DNA of 60,717 nucleotides from Komagataeibacter europaeus LMG 18890 (GTDB taxonomy: Bacteria > Pseudomonadota > Alphaproteobacteria > Acetobacterales > Acetobacteraceae): positions 109,441 through 170,157 of the forward strand of contig NZ_CADP01000002.1 of NCBI RefSeq assembly GCF_000285295.1, in the 5' to 3' direction. The translations under genes were made by a program, and so were the position numbers. This document shows positions 16,522 to 25,557 of the stretch, one piece after another. Within the stretch, counting starts at the first letter, position 1, and every line of letters begins with the position of its first letter. Below the pieces are notes generated by a model, which saw only the letters and a list, made by a program, of their open reading frames with translations, was not told where the DNA came from and did no database searches.

Positions 16522-19461
16522 TCAGGAAAGCTGGTCCACGGATGTATCCTGCGCCTGCAGGAAGGCCGTGATCTCCCGCGCTGCGGCACTCAGGCCAAGG
16601 CGGCGGACCGCCACCCCTTCGGGGAAGGCGGACAGAAGGCGTGACGGGGTGCGCCTGTCCAGCAGGACAAATACACCCCTGTCCTGTCGGCTGCGGATCA
16701 GGCGCCCGAACGCCTGGCGCAGGCGCAGGCGGGCGATCCTGTCGTCATAACGCCCCGGCGCGCCACCAGACAGGTGAATGCGCCGTTCACGGTGCAGGAT
16801 ATCGGGACGCGGCCACGGCACGCGCTCGAACGCCACCAGACGCAGGGCATTGCCCGGCACGTCCACCCCATCACGCATCGCATCGGTTCCCAGCAGGCAG
16901 GCATTGCGCTCACTGCGCAGGATGTCCACCAGCGTTGCATTGTCCATCGGGTCCACATGCTGGGCAAACAGCGGCAGGCCCGCGGCCTCCAGCGGGGTTA
17001 CGATGCGGCGATAGACTTCGCGCAGGCGCGATATGGCGGTAAACAGCCCCAGCGCGCCGCCGTTCGATGCCATGAACAGCGTGCGGTAGGCCCCCGCCAG
17101 CGCTGCCGGGTCATCATGCGCCACGTCGGTGATGATGAAGGCGCGACTCTGTTTCGCGTAATCGAACGGGCTGGGAAATGACGACCGGATCGCGGGGGAT
17201 GGCAGGTGGATTGCGCCCGACCGGGCTTCGGCTGCGTCCCATGCGCGCTCGGCGCTATCGTTTTCCGTGTCCTCTCCCGTTTCGTCACGCAATGTGGCCG
17301 ATGTGACCAGCACGCCATGGGCCGGGGCCGCCAGCACGCTGGCAAACGGAATGGTCGGGTCCAGCCAGTGGCGGTACAGGCCCACATCCCGCTCGCCGGG
17401 GTTCTGGCCCTCGCGCCGGTCCATGCGGATATAATCGATATATTGCGGGGTCTCGCCTTCTGGCGGCGGCGCGCCCGCCTGCATGGTGCCCAGCATGGCG
17501 CACCAGCCATCCACGCGTGACAGCGCCCGCCTGCGGATCGAGCGGATGGCGGCGGCAATCCGTTCGCGCATGGGGGTGTCCAGCCAGTCGGCTTCGGTTT
17601 CCAGCGCTTCATCCAGCCGCGCGATCAGGGTGCGCAGCGGTTCGGCCAGCCGTCGCAGCGCACGCTCCAGCCCCTGTGCCGCCGCATGCAGGGATTCGGG
17701 CATGGGGTGCAGGTCGCATTCGCTGTCGCTGCGGCGACCGCCCCCCTCGGGGCTGCCATGGGTGCGGGCCAGCACCTGCTGGCGCAATTCGTGCAACAGG
17801 ACTTCGGACGGGTTGGACAGGGCGGGCTCACCCGCTTCCACTGGGGTATCGGCAGGGGCTGCCGTCCTGTTGCCGGGGTCGAGCGCGGCAAGGCGGGCGG
17901 ACCATCCCGGCGCGGGCAGGGCGCGGGCAGCCATCAGCGCCGTATCCAGCGGTGTCTCGATACGGGGAATATGCACCAGCAGGTCTTCCAGCCTGCGCCG
18001 CAGGCCGCGTGCGCGTGACCGTGCGCCCTCGGCCCCCAGCAGCCACCGCCGCAGTTCTGCCGCCTCCAGCCCCGACAGTTCCAGGGCGAAGGCGCTGTCG
18101 GCGGCATCGGCGATATGATGTCCCTCATCCATGATGTAGCGGGTGGGGGTGTTGTCCTCGTTATTGGTGTCCGCGCCATCCATGGCGTGCCATGCCGCCT
18201 GTGACATGACCAGCGCATGGTTGGCGATCACCAGGTCCGCCGTGCGGGCGCGACGGATGGAGTGTTCGACCATGCACTGCTGGTAATGCGGGCACGCGCC
18301 GTGAATGCATTCGCCGCGCCGGTCAGCGATGCTGGTCAGCAGGCCGCGCCCGAACAGGTCCGCAAACCACCCCGGCAGGTCACCGCCAAACAGGTCGCCA
18401 TCACGCGTATGCGCCGCCCACAGCGCCACAAGCGCCAGACCGATGAAGGACGCATTTCCCGCCTGCCCACGCGACAGCGCGATATTCACGCTTTCTTCCA
18501 TGTTCAGCAGGCACAGGTAGTTCTCCCGTCCCTTGCGCACCACCACATGGCTGCGCCGGATGTCCGGGTCGGGATAGACGCGGGCCAGTTCCGATTCGAT
18601 CTGGCGCTGCAGGTGGCGGGTATAGGTGCTGACCCATACGGCCCCGCCATTGCGCTGCGCCCAGATGCTGGCGGGGGCGACGTAGCCAAGGGTCTTGCCT
18701 GTTCCCGTTCCCGCTTCCGCCAGAACCATGTGCGGGTCGCCCTGCGTCGTGCGCGGGGCGAAGGCGCGTGCGGCAACGTGGCTGAAGGCTTCCTGTGCCG
18801 GGCGATGCTCCGCCCCTTCGCCAAGGATGGCGCGCAGGTTGGCGCGTGCTTCCTCCCCCGTGACCGGATGCGCGGCGGGTGCGGGGCGGGGGGCGGTTTC
18901 TTCCCATTTGGGCAGGCGCGTCCAGACCTTCAGCGCCTCGTTGGGCTGGATCATGCCTGCGGGCAACCCGCCGGCGGGGGACAGCCCCAGTGCAGCGCAG
19001 ACCGATGGCCCCCATGCCCATCCGGCGCGGCGCATGCCCCAGGCCAGCGTGGCCTTTATGCTCCCTTCGGGCGTGTTGCGGCTGGCTGCGATCCGGCGCA
19101 GCAGTTCAAACACCAGATCGGGCAGCAGGTCGGCTTCCGGCGCGTCCAGCCTGGCTTCGGCAATGCCAAGTGCCGTTCCCAACCCGCGTGCGGTGGGCGG
19201 CGCGCTGTGGGCGGGCAGGGCGAAGGCGAACAGTTCCAGCAGGTCCAGCCACGGGCTGGGGCGTGGCGGCGGCGGCAGGTCCAGCCTGCGCGCGGTCGCG
19301 GGCGCATGGATGACCATGGGGGCCGGCCACTGGGGCAGTTCGCGCCGTATGTCGTCGGCCGACATGGACAGGATTTCCCCGTCCGGGGTCAGGACCGACC
19401 ATGCGCCGTGCCGGGGAATGAGCGCCGGCGCACTGTCCGGCAGGGGCGGGGTGTCTGGCAT
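16522..19461 (-). CDS. ATP-dependent DNA helicase, DinG/XPD family
   Basis: This is a 979-residue superfamily 2 helicase. Walker A is AEAGTGTGKT near residues 248-257, and the DEAH-type box is DEGHHIADA. Between them are four cysteines: YLCLL, then GECIHGACPHYQQC, the pattern of the iron-sulphur domain found in DinG and XPD. The C-terminal motif VI region reads RLRQAFGRLIRSRQDRGVFVLLD. The first 240 residues are an extra N-terminal region seen in alphaproteobacterial members. It probably unwinds structured DNA such as R-loops and replication intermediates, by analogy with DinG. No strong ribosome-binding site is visible. It is divergent from lysK. Confidence 0.92.
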   Translation of the reverse strand: MPDTPPLPDSAPALIPRHGAWSVLTPDGEILSMSADDIRRELPQWPAPMVIHAPATARRLDLPPPPRPSPWLDLLELFAFALPAHSAPPTARGLGTALGIAEARLDAPEADLLPDLVFELLRRIAASRNTPEGSIKATLAWGMRRAGWAWGPSVCAALGLSPAGGLPAGMIQPNEALKVWTRLPKWEETAPRPAPAAHPVTGEEARANLRAILGEGAEHRPAQEAFSHVAARAFAPRTTQGDPHMVLAEAGTGTGKTLGYVAPASIWAQRNGGAVWVSTYTRHLQRQIESELARVYPDPDIRRSHVVVRKGRENYLCLLNMEESVNIALSRGQAGNASFIGLALVALWAAHTRDGDLFGGDLPGWFADLFGRGLLTSIADRRGECIHGACPHYQQCMVEHSIRRARTADLVIANHALVMSQAAWHAMDGADTNNEDNTPTRYIMDEGHHIADAADSAFALELSGLEAAELRRWLLGAEGARSRARGLRRRLEDLLVHIPRIETPLDTALMAARALPAPGWSARLAALDPGNRTAAPADTPVEAGEPALSNPSEVLLHELRQQVLARTHGSPEGGGRRSDSECDLHPMPESLHAAAQGLERALRRLAEPLRTLIARLDEALETEADWLDTPMRERIAAAIRSIRRRALSRVDGWCAMLGTMQAGAPPPEGETPQYIDYIRMDRREGQNPGERDVGLYRHWLDPTIPFASVLAAPAHGVLVTSATLRDETGEDTENDSAERAWDAAEARSGAIHLPSPAIRSSFPSPFDYAKQSRAFIITDVAHDDPAALAGAYRTLFMASNGGALGLFTAISRLREVYRRIVTPLEAAGLPLFAQHVDPMDNATLVDILRSERNACLLGTDAMRDGVDVPGNALRLVAFERVPWPRPDILHRERRIHLSGGAPGRYDDRIARLRLRQAFGRLIRSRQDRGVFVLLDRRTPSRLLSAFPEGVAVRRLGLSAAAREITAFLQAQDTSVDQLS

Positions 19462-19593
19462 GTCGGTAAATGATATAGGGTACGAGCGGACGAATGTCGC
19501 CCGTCGTGTGTCATGTCATTATTATTGCTGTACCCCCGGGTGTGGAATAGGATAGATTGACCCGCGCCCCTCCTGTCCATAGCTTGCCGGTCC

Positions 19594-21201
19594 ATGTCAG
19601 AACAGCATCGTCCCCTTATCTCGCCCCTTCCCAAATCCTGGCCGTTTGAGGAGGCCGCCAAACTGTCCACGCATGTTGGCGCGCGTGATGTCACGACTGA
19701 ACGGCCTGTCCTGCTGGAAACCGGCTATGGCCCGTCGGGGCTGCCCCATATCGGCACGTTTGGCGAGGTCGCGCGCACATCATGGGTGCGTCAGGCGTTC
19801 ACGAAGCTGACCGGCCTGCCCACGCGGCTACTGGCGTTTTCCGATGACATGGACGCCCTGCGCAAGGTGCCGGACAACGTTCCCAATCAGGACATGCTGC
19901 GCCAGTATATAGGCAAGCCGCTTTCGCGCGTGCCCGATCCCTTTGGCACGCATGAATCCTTTGCCGCCCACAACAATGCCCGCCTGCGCTCCTTCCTCGA
20001 CGGGTTCGGGTTTGAATACGAATTCGCATCCTCCACGCAGTATTACGAAGGCGGTCGCTTTGATGCGGCCCTGAAGCGCGTGCTGGAGGTGCATGACAAG
20101 ATTGTGGCCGTGATCGCCCCGACACTGGGGGAGGAACGCCGCGCGACCTATTCCCCCGTGCTGCCCATCCACCCGCGCACCGGTCAGGTCATGCAGGTGA
20201 AGATGGACGCCATCGACCCCGTGGCGGGCACGGTGCGCTGGACCGATGAGGACGGCGAGACGTTCGAGACCCCGGTCACCGGCGGCCATGCCAAGATGCA
20301 GTGGAAGGCCGACTGGGCCATGCGCTGGTATGCGCTGGGTGTCGATTACGAAATGTCGGGCAAGGACCTGATCGACAGCGTGCGCCTGTCGGGCAAGATC
20401 TGCCGTATCCTGGGTGGCCAGCCGCCTGCGGGCCTGACGTATGAGCTGTTCCTTGACCAGAACGGCCAGAAGATTTCCAAGTCCAGGGGCAATGGCATCT
20501 CGGTCGAGGAATGGCTGCGCTACGCCCCGGCGGAAAGTCTTGGGCAGTACATGTTCAATGCGCCGCAGCGCGCCAAGCGCCTGTTCTTTGACGTGATCCC
20601 CAAGGCGACGGACGAATATCTGGCCCATGTGGCCAAGGCGAAAACGCTGGCGGTGGAAGATCCCGCCCTGCTGACCAACCCGGCATGGTTCATTCACAAG
20701 GGGGAAATCCCGGCGGATGCAGGCAGCCCGGTCACGTTTGGCATGCTGCTCAACCTCGCCTCTGTCGCCAATGCCGAGACGCCGGACGTGCTGTGGAAGT
20801 TCATCCAGCGTTATGATGCGAAGGCCACCCCCGAAAGCTGCCCCATGCTGGCGCGGCTGGTGGATCATGCCATCGTCTATTACGCTGATTTTGTCCGCCC
20901 GACGAAGCACTACCGTGCCCCCGACGCGCATGAACGCACGGCGCTGGCTGCCCTGGCCGAAGCCCTGCGCGGGCTGGAGGGGGAGGATGTCTCCCCCGAT
21001 ACCTGCCAGAACCTTGTGTTCGAGATCGGCAAGACCCATGGTTTCGAGCCGCTGCGGGCGTGGTTCGGCTGCCTGTATGAAGTGCTGCTGGGGCAGAAGG
21101 AAGGCCCGCGTTTCGGGATTTTCGTGGCGCTGTACGGGATCGCGGAAACCGTGGCCCTGATCGAGGCGGCGCTGACCCGTGGCGAAGGGGTCGTGGCCTA
21201 A
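19594..21201 (+). CDS. lysK: Lysyl-tRNA synthetase, class I
   Basis: LysK charges tRNA-Lys with lysine. This is the class I (archaeal-type) enzyme, not the class II LysS of most bacteria, and it is typical of alphaproteobacteria. The HIGH-like motif is HIGTF (residues 52-56) after ETGYGPSGLP, and the KMSKS-like motif is KISKS near residues 293-297. At 535 residues the length is normal. No class II lysyl-tRNA synthetase is in the window. The next gene is an mprF homologue starting 10 bases later, a family that in other bacteria uses Lys-tRNA as substrate. Confidence 0.96.
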   Translation: MSEQHRPLISPLPKSWPFEEAAKLSTHVGARDVTTERPVLLETGYGPSGLPHIGTFGEVARTSWVRQAFTKLTGLPTRLLAFSDDMDALRKVPDNVPNQDMLRQYIGKPLSRVPDPFGTHESFAAHNNARLRSFLDGFGFEYEFASSTQYYEGGRFDAALKRVLEVHDKIVAVIAPTLGEERRATYSPVLPIHPRTGQVMQVKMDAIDPVAGTVRWTDEDGETFETPVTGGHAKMQWKADWAMRWYALGVDYEMSGKDLIDSVRLSGKICRILGGQPPAGLTYELFLDQNGQKISKSRGNGISVEEWLRYAPAESLGQYMFNAPQRAKRLFFDVIPKATDEYLAHVAKAKTLAVEDPALLTNPAWFIHKGEIPADAGSPVTFGMLLNLASVANAETPDVLWKFIQRYDAKATPESCPMLARLVDHAIVYYADFVRPTKHYRAPDAHERTALAALAEALRGLEGEDVSPDTCQNLVFEIGKTHGFEPLRAWFGCLYEVLLGQKEGPRFGIFVALYGIAETVALIEAALTRGEGVVA

Positions 21202-21211
21202 GGGCCAGCCC

Positions 21212-23311
21212 ATGTCCGACCGTTCGTTGCACGATCCCCCCCCACAGCAGGTCGGGGATGACAATGCGGCCGGGGGAAGCGTGCCGCCACCGCCAAAACA
21301 CTCGTTGCTGCGGCACCTGCCGCATGTGCTAGGCCTGCTGCTGCTGGTCGGCGCCGTGGTCGTGGTGCAGCGCGAGGTGCGCCACCTGCACTGGCGCGAC
21401 ATCAGCCATGCGCTGGCCGCCATCCCGGTGGGCACATTATGGGCCGGGGCGGGTTTTACGCTGCTGTCCTATCTTGTCCTGTCCTTCTACGACTGGCTTG
21501 CGGTGCGGCAGGTGGGCTGCCCGCTTGGGTTCAGGCGCACGGCGTTCGCCGCGTTCTGTTCCTACGTGCTGTCGCACAACCTTGGTTTTTCCGCCATTTC
21601 CGGTGCGGCGGTCCGTTTCAGGCTGTATGGCAACTGGGGGCTGAAGCCGTTCCAGATCGCGCAGATCATTGCCTTCTGTTCGGCCACCTACCTGCTGGGG
21701 GCGGCGGTGCTGATCGGCAGCGTGCTGGTGCTGGAACCCGGCACGGTGCCCTTCGTGGGCCATATGCTGCCCGGCTTCCTCATGCGGTTGGTGGGAATCG
21801 TGCTGTGGGGCGGGGTCGTCGCCTATGTCGTCATGGGCCGGTATGTGAACGAAATCCGGCTGTGGCGATGGCAGATCACCTTTCCCTCCTCGGGCATGGC
21901 GATCATGCAGACGGTTGTCGCGACGCTGGAGGTCGCGGCCACGGCGGCCATTGCCTATACCTTCCTGCCTGACGCACCCGGTCTGGATTACGGCACGTTC
22001 CTTGCCATTTATATCGCGTCCTACACGGCGGGCCTTGTGGCCAGCGTGCCCGGTGGGCTTGGTGTATTTGATGGCGCGATGATGTTCGCGCTGGGGCCGT
22101 ACGTGCCCGCGACCCGCATCGTGACGGCCATCCTGATCTTCCGCCTGTTCTATTATATCGTGCCGCTGTTCGTGGCGGGCATCATGTTTGCAGCCCATGA
22201 ACTGTTCCTGCGCGGGGATGCCGCGCTGTCGCGCAAGGTTGGCGCGCGCAGCCCGGTGCGGGGACCGCGCATGGGTCGTCCCAGTCAGGTCATACGTGAA
22301 AGCGAGGCCGATTTTTCCGTGGCGGTGGCAACCGGCGCGGTTTCACTGTGTGGCTGGCTTTTGCTGGCGCTGACCCTGCTGGACCCGGAAAACTGGCTGA
22401 ATGCTGGCCGCATGCAGCCCCTGTTCGCGACGGTGGGGGATTACCTGCTGTCACTGATCGGGGTGGTGCTGATCGGTCTTGGCATCGGTCTGTCGCAGCG
22501 TGTGACCCTGGCGTGGAAGGCCACGATGGTGCTGCTGGCGGGGGCGTGCGGGCTGACGTTGCTGCGGGGATCGCCCATGGCGGTGCCGGGACTGCTCATG
22601 CTGGTCTGCATGCTGATCGCGCCATTTCGCGGGTCGTATTACCGCCATGCCCGGATCATGAGCGAGCCGCTTTCTTCCAACACCATCGTGTCGCTGGTGC
22701 TGCTGATCAGTTCCATCGTGATTCTGGTCATGGCGGGACCGCATGATTCCGCAGGTGGCAGCTGGTGGGAAATCATGCTGTTCGCCACGCGTCCCGGCAT
22801 TGCGCAGTGGACGCTGGGGCTTGCGGTCATGCTGGCGCTGATCATGATCGTGCGGCTGGTACGGCCGGGTCGTGTTCACGTCATGCCATGGAATGCGCAG
22901 ACGAAGGCCCTGTATCACAGCTTTGATCATTCGCTGGATGGACTGGGACAGATGACCCCGGTGCCGGTGTGGCTGATACCGGGCGCGCGCAGGCGCGCGC
23001 TTCTGCCATTTGTACGACTGGGACCGTATCTGGTCGGGCTGGGTGACCCGGCGGGGAAGGCGGATGATTGTACATCCGCCATATGGTGGTTGCGTGACCT
23101 TGCGCTGCAGGAAGGGTGTCAGCCGGTTTTCTGGCATGTCGGGATCAGCCTGCTGCCGGTCTATAATGAACTGGGGCTGACACCATGGCCCCTGACGGAA
23201 GAGGGGCATCCGACCCATCCCGGCTACCTGTGCGCCGCGGCGGAGGACCTGACCATGGTCCGCAGCCTGATGCGCCCGTCATTCCATGTCCCATCCCACG
23301 CAGGGGAATAA
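21212..23311 (+). CDS. MprF-like membrane protein with a shortened synthase domain
   Basis: The product is about 699 residues. The N-terminal two-thirds has many membrane segments with the flippase-domain features LSHNLGFSAISGAAVRFRLYG and SVPGGLGVFDG. The C-terminal part (GRVHVMPWNAQTKALYHSF, VGLGDPAGKA, FWHVGISLLPVYNELGLTPW) matches the first half of the MprF cytosolic domain and then ends. True MprF has about 840 residues and a second acetyltransferase-like half that performs aminoacyl transfer, which is missing here. So lipid flipping may remain while lysyl transfer is doubtful. Start ATG 21212 has AAGGG upstream. The gene follows lysK almost without a gap. Confidence 0.82.
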   Translation: MSDRSLHDPPPQQVGDDNAAGGSVPPPPKHSLLRHLPHVLGLLLLVGAVVVVQREVRHLHWRDISHALAAIPVGTLWAGAGFTLLSYLVLSFYDWLAVRQVGCPLGFRRTAFAAFCSYVLSHNLGFSAISGAAVRFRLYGNWGLKPFQIAQIIAFCSATYLLGAAVLIGSVLVLEPGTVPFVGHMLPGFLMRLVGIVLWGGVVAYVVMGRYVNEIRLWRWQITFPSSGMAIMQTVVATLEVAATAAIAYTFLPDAPGLDYGTFLAIYIASYTAGLVASVPGGLGVFDGAMMFALGPYVPATRIVTAILIFRLFYYIVPLFVAGIMFAAHELFLRGDAALSRKVGARSPVRGPRMGRPSQVIRESEADFSVAVATGAVSLCGWLLLALTLLDPENWLNAGRMQPLFATVGDYLLSLIGVVLIGLGIGLSQRVTLAWKATMVLLAGACGLTLLRGSPMAVPGLLMLVCMLIAPFRGSYYRHARIMSEPLSSNTIVSLVLLISSIVILVMAGPHDSAGGSWWEIMLFATRPGIAQWTLGLAVMLALIMIVRLVRPGRVHVMPWNAQTKALYHSFDHSLDGLGQMTPVPVWLIPGARRRALLPFVRLGPYLVGLGDPAGKADDCTSAIWWLRDLALQEGCQPVFWHVGISLLPVYNELGLTPWPLTEEGHPTHPGYLCAAAEDLTMVRSLMRPSFHVPSHAGE

Positions 23312-23347
23312 GCGCATGCAGGGACCGCGTGGCAGGAAGGGGCGATC

Positions 23348-24088
23348 ATGACCAGCCATGCGGGATTACTGCTGACCCATTTTTCCACCGTGGTGGGGTT
23401 GCCCAGCCTGTCCGGTGCCTTCCTCATGGCGTTTCCGGCGCTGTTTTCCATTGTCAATCCGCTGGGGGCCGCGCTGATTTTCGCGCAGGTCACGGCAGGA
23501 CATGACCGGCGTACCTGCATGGCGCTGGCACGGCAGGTGGCGTTCTATTCCGCGATGCTCATGCTGGCCTCGATCTGGATCGGGGGGCTGGTTCTTTCAT
23601 TTTTTGGCATCACCATCGATGCCCTGCGTATCGCAGGCGGGCTGGTTGTGGCGGTGCGGGCCTGGTCCCTGCTGCAGGCCCCTGAAACGGAAGAAGCCCG
23701 CAAGCAGGCCCAGGCCAGTCAGGGCAGTAACGCGCAGGCCAGCAGCAACATGATGGGACAGGCATTCTTTCCCCTGACCATGCCCTTCACCGTTGGTCCG
23801 GGCACGATTGCGGTCGCCATTGCGCTGGGGTCGGAAGGACCGCCGGGCGGGCACCACATCATATTCTATGGCGTGCTGTCACTGGCGGCCATGCTGGTGG
23901 CTGCGATCGTATGGGCGGCCTATACCTATGCCGATCAGCTTCTGTGCCTGCTGGGCACGACCGGCACGCGCATTGTCTCGCGCCTTGCCGCCCTGATCCT
24001 GCTGTCGATTGGCGTGCAGATCCTGATTACCGGCATACAGGGCGTCATCCTGTCCAGCGCGCGCGCTGTCCTGCTCATGGCTGGCTGA
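23348..24088 (+). CDS. MarC family integral membrane protein
   Basis: The 246-residue protein has about six predicted membrane helices. Family features are FSIVNPLGAALIFAQVTAG near the N-terminus, the central NMMGQAFFPLTMPFTVGPGTIAVAIALGS, and a C-terminal hydrophobic segment SIGVQILITGIQGV. Members are inner-membrane proteins; despite the name, a role in antibiotic resistance has not held up and no transport substrate is established. A hydrophilic loop rich in Gln, Ala and Ser (about residues 113-135) separates the two halves. It follows the mprF-like gene by 36 bases and may be co-transcribed. It overlaps the end of the convergent UDG-family gene by 14 bases. Confidence 0.88.
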   Translation: MTSHAGLLLTHFSTVVGLPSLSGAFLMAFPALFSIVNPLGAALIFAQVTAGHDRRTCMALARQVAFYSAMLMLASIWIGGLVLSFFGITIDALRIAGGLVVAVRAWSLLQAPETEEARKQAQASQGSNAQASSNMMGQAFFPLTMPFTVGPGTIAVAIALGSEGPPGGHHIIFYGVLSLAAMLVAAIVWAAYTYADQLLCLLGTTGTRIVSRLAALILLSIGVQILITGIQGVILSSARAVLLMAG

Positions 24089-24704
24089 AGGCCGGGGATA
24101 ACGGCGGGATGTCCGGCAGGTCGTCACCCGCCAGTATGGCCCGCACGCAGGCCCGTAGCGCAGGCAGCACATCGGCGCCAAACCGGGGCGTGCGCCGTTC
24201 CCACGCCCCCGTGCGCCATGACGGGTGGGGCAGGGGGAAATACCGGGGCAGGTAACGCCGGAAATCAAGGCTGCGGTCACTGACGCGGCCCTTGCCCAGA
24301 ATATGCAACTGCGCATAGGACCCGACCACAAGTGTCAGCCTGATATCGGGCATCTGCGCCATGATGCGCGCGCGCCATTGCTGTGCGCATTCGGGCCGGG
24401 GTGGACAGTCACCACCCTTTGGCAGCCTGCCGGGATAACACAGCCCCATGGGAACCAGTGCGACGCGGCTGGAATCATAGAATGTCGCCCGGTCGATTCC
24501 CATCCAGCCACGCAGCCTGTCGCCTGATGCATCATTGAAGGACTGCCCGGTCTCATGTACGCGCGTGCCGGGCGCCTGGCTTGCGATCAGTAGCCGCGCC
24601 GTGCGCGAGACATGCAGCACCGGACGCGGCCCAAGCGGCAGGTGGACGGCACAGGTCTGGCACGTGCGGATGGCGTCCAGAAGGTCTTCCAGTGTTTCGG
24701 CCAT
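24075..24704 (-). CDS. Uracil-DNA glycosylase family protein
   Basis: This is a 209-residue member of the UDG superfamily. An N-terminal CQTC is followed by LLIASQAPGTRVHETGQSFNDASGDRLRGWMG, the substrate-pocket region, and by FPLPHPSWR with the conserved His near the C-terminus. A further cysteine cluster (GLCYPG, GGDCPPRPEC) could bind an iron-sulphur cluster as in family 4/5 enzymes, but this is inference. Base-excision activity on uracil is likely yet unproven for this subgroup. I start at ATG 24704 because the conserved region begins directly there. It lies 7 bases after cobB on the same strand. Confidence 0.85.
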   Translation of the reverse strand: MAETLEDLLDAIRTCQTCAVHLPLGPRPVLHVSRTARLLIASQAPGTRVHETGQSFNDASGDRLRGWMGIDRATFYDSSRVALVPMGLCYPGRLPKGGDCPPRPECAQQWRARIMAQMPDIRLTLVVGSYAQLHILGKGRVSDRSLDFRRYLPRYFPLPHPSWRTGAWERRTPRFGADVLPALRACVRAILAGDDLPDIPPLSPAFSQP

Positions 24705-24711
24705 GGCCCAT

Positions 24712-25416
24712 TTACGCTTCCAGCAGGTCACGTGTCCATGCGGGTACGGTGCGTGTCGCGGGACCCGCAATGGCCTGGTCAAAGGCGGAGGGACCGGATG
24801 GGATTTCCAGGTTGAACAGCATCGTATCCGCATGTCCGGCCACGCTGTCCACAAAACCGGCGGCAGGATAGACCACGCCGGATGTGCCTATGGCAACAAA
24901 CAGGTCACATGCCGCCAGATGCCGGGAAATGGCCTCCATATGGTAGGGTATTTCCCCAAACCAGACGATATCGGGCCGTAATGTCGGCTGACCACAGGCA
25001 GGACACGGCGTATCGGGAAAACAGTCCGTGCGCCATGCCGGGGTCGCGCGGCAGGCGGTGCAGCGCAGGCGCAGCAGTTCACCATGCATGTGGATGACGT
25101 TGCGGCTACCGGCGCGTTCATGCAGGTCATCGATATTCTGGGTGACGATGGTGACCTGTCCGTCCCAGCGTCCCTCCCGTCCCGCGCGTTCCAGTTCCGC
25201 CAGCGCCAGATGGGCGGCGTTGGGATGGACAGTGGGTAACCGGGCCCGCAGGCCGTTGTAGAAACGGTCAACCCGCAGGGGATCGCGCTGGAAGCCCTGC
25301 GGCGTGCAGATGTCCTCAATCCGTTCATGGTTCCACAGGCCGTCCGCACCCCGGAAGGTCTGCAATCCCGATTCCTGGCTTATGCCCGCCCCGGTCAGGA
25401 CCACGATGCGTTGCAT
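24712..25416 (-). CDS. cobB: NAD-dependent protein deacylase, sirtuin (CobB)
   Basis: CobB removes acyl groups from protein lysines using NAD. The 234-residue product shows the NAD-binding LTGAGISQESGLQTFRG, the TQNIDDLHERAG motif, the catalytic His in MHGE, and zinc cysteines in RCTACRAT and CPACG. The segment VDRFYNGLR resembles the Tyr/Arg region typical of class III (desuccinylating) sirtuins. Start ATG 25416 has GGGGAAA upstream; a longer frame to 25548 crosses the adhB terminator and is not plausible. A UDG-family gene follows in the same transcript. An activity on acetyl-lysine would be fitting in an acetate-producing cell, but that is speculation. Confidence 0.93.
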   Translation of the reverse strand: MQRIVVLTGAGISQESGLQTFRGADGLWNHERIEDICTPQGFQRDPLRVDRFYNGLRARLPTVHPNAAHLALAELERAGREGRWDGQVTIVTQNIDDLHERAGSRNVIHMHGELLRLRCTACRATPAWRTDCFPDTPCPACGQPTLRPDIVWFGEIPYHMEAISRHLAACDLFVAIGTSGVVYPAAGFVDSVAGHADTMLFNLEIPSGPSAFDQAIAGPATRTVPAWTRDLLEA

Positions 25417-25473
25417 GATGGCATTTCCCCCTGTTGGCTGCCCGCCCCAGTGTGGGGGAACGCCGTACATAAG

Positions 25474-25506
25474 AAAACCGCCATGGGCGGAACCCATGGC
25501 GGTTTT
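25474..25506 (-). terminator. Intrinsic terminator of adhAB
   Basis: AAAACCGCCATGGG and CCCATGGCGGTTTT form a perfect 14-base stem with a five-base loop. Read on the minus strand, it lies directly downstream of adhB and upstream of cobB. Confidence 0.85.
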
Positions 25507-25557
25507 CAGTAACTGTATCAGGAGAAGGTGGTTCCAGTGGGGAACCACCCATCCGCC

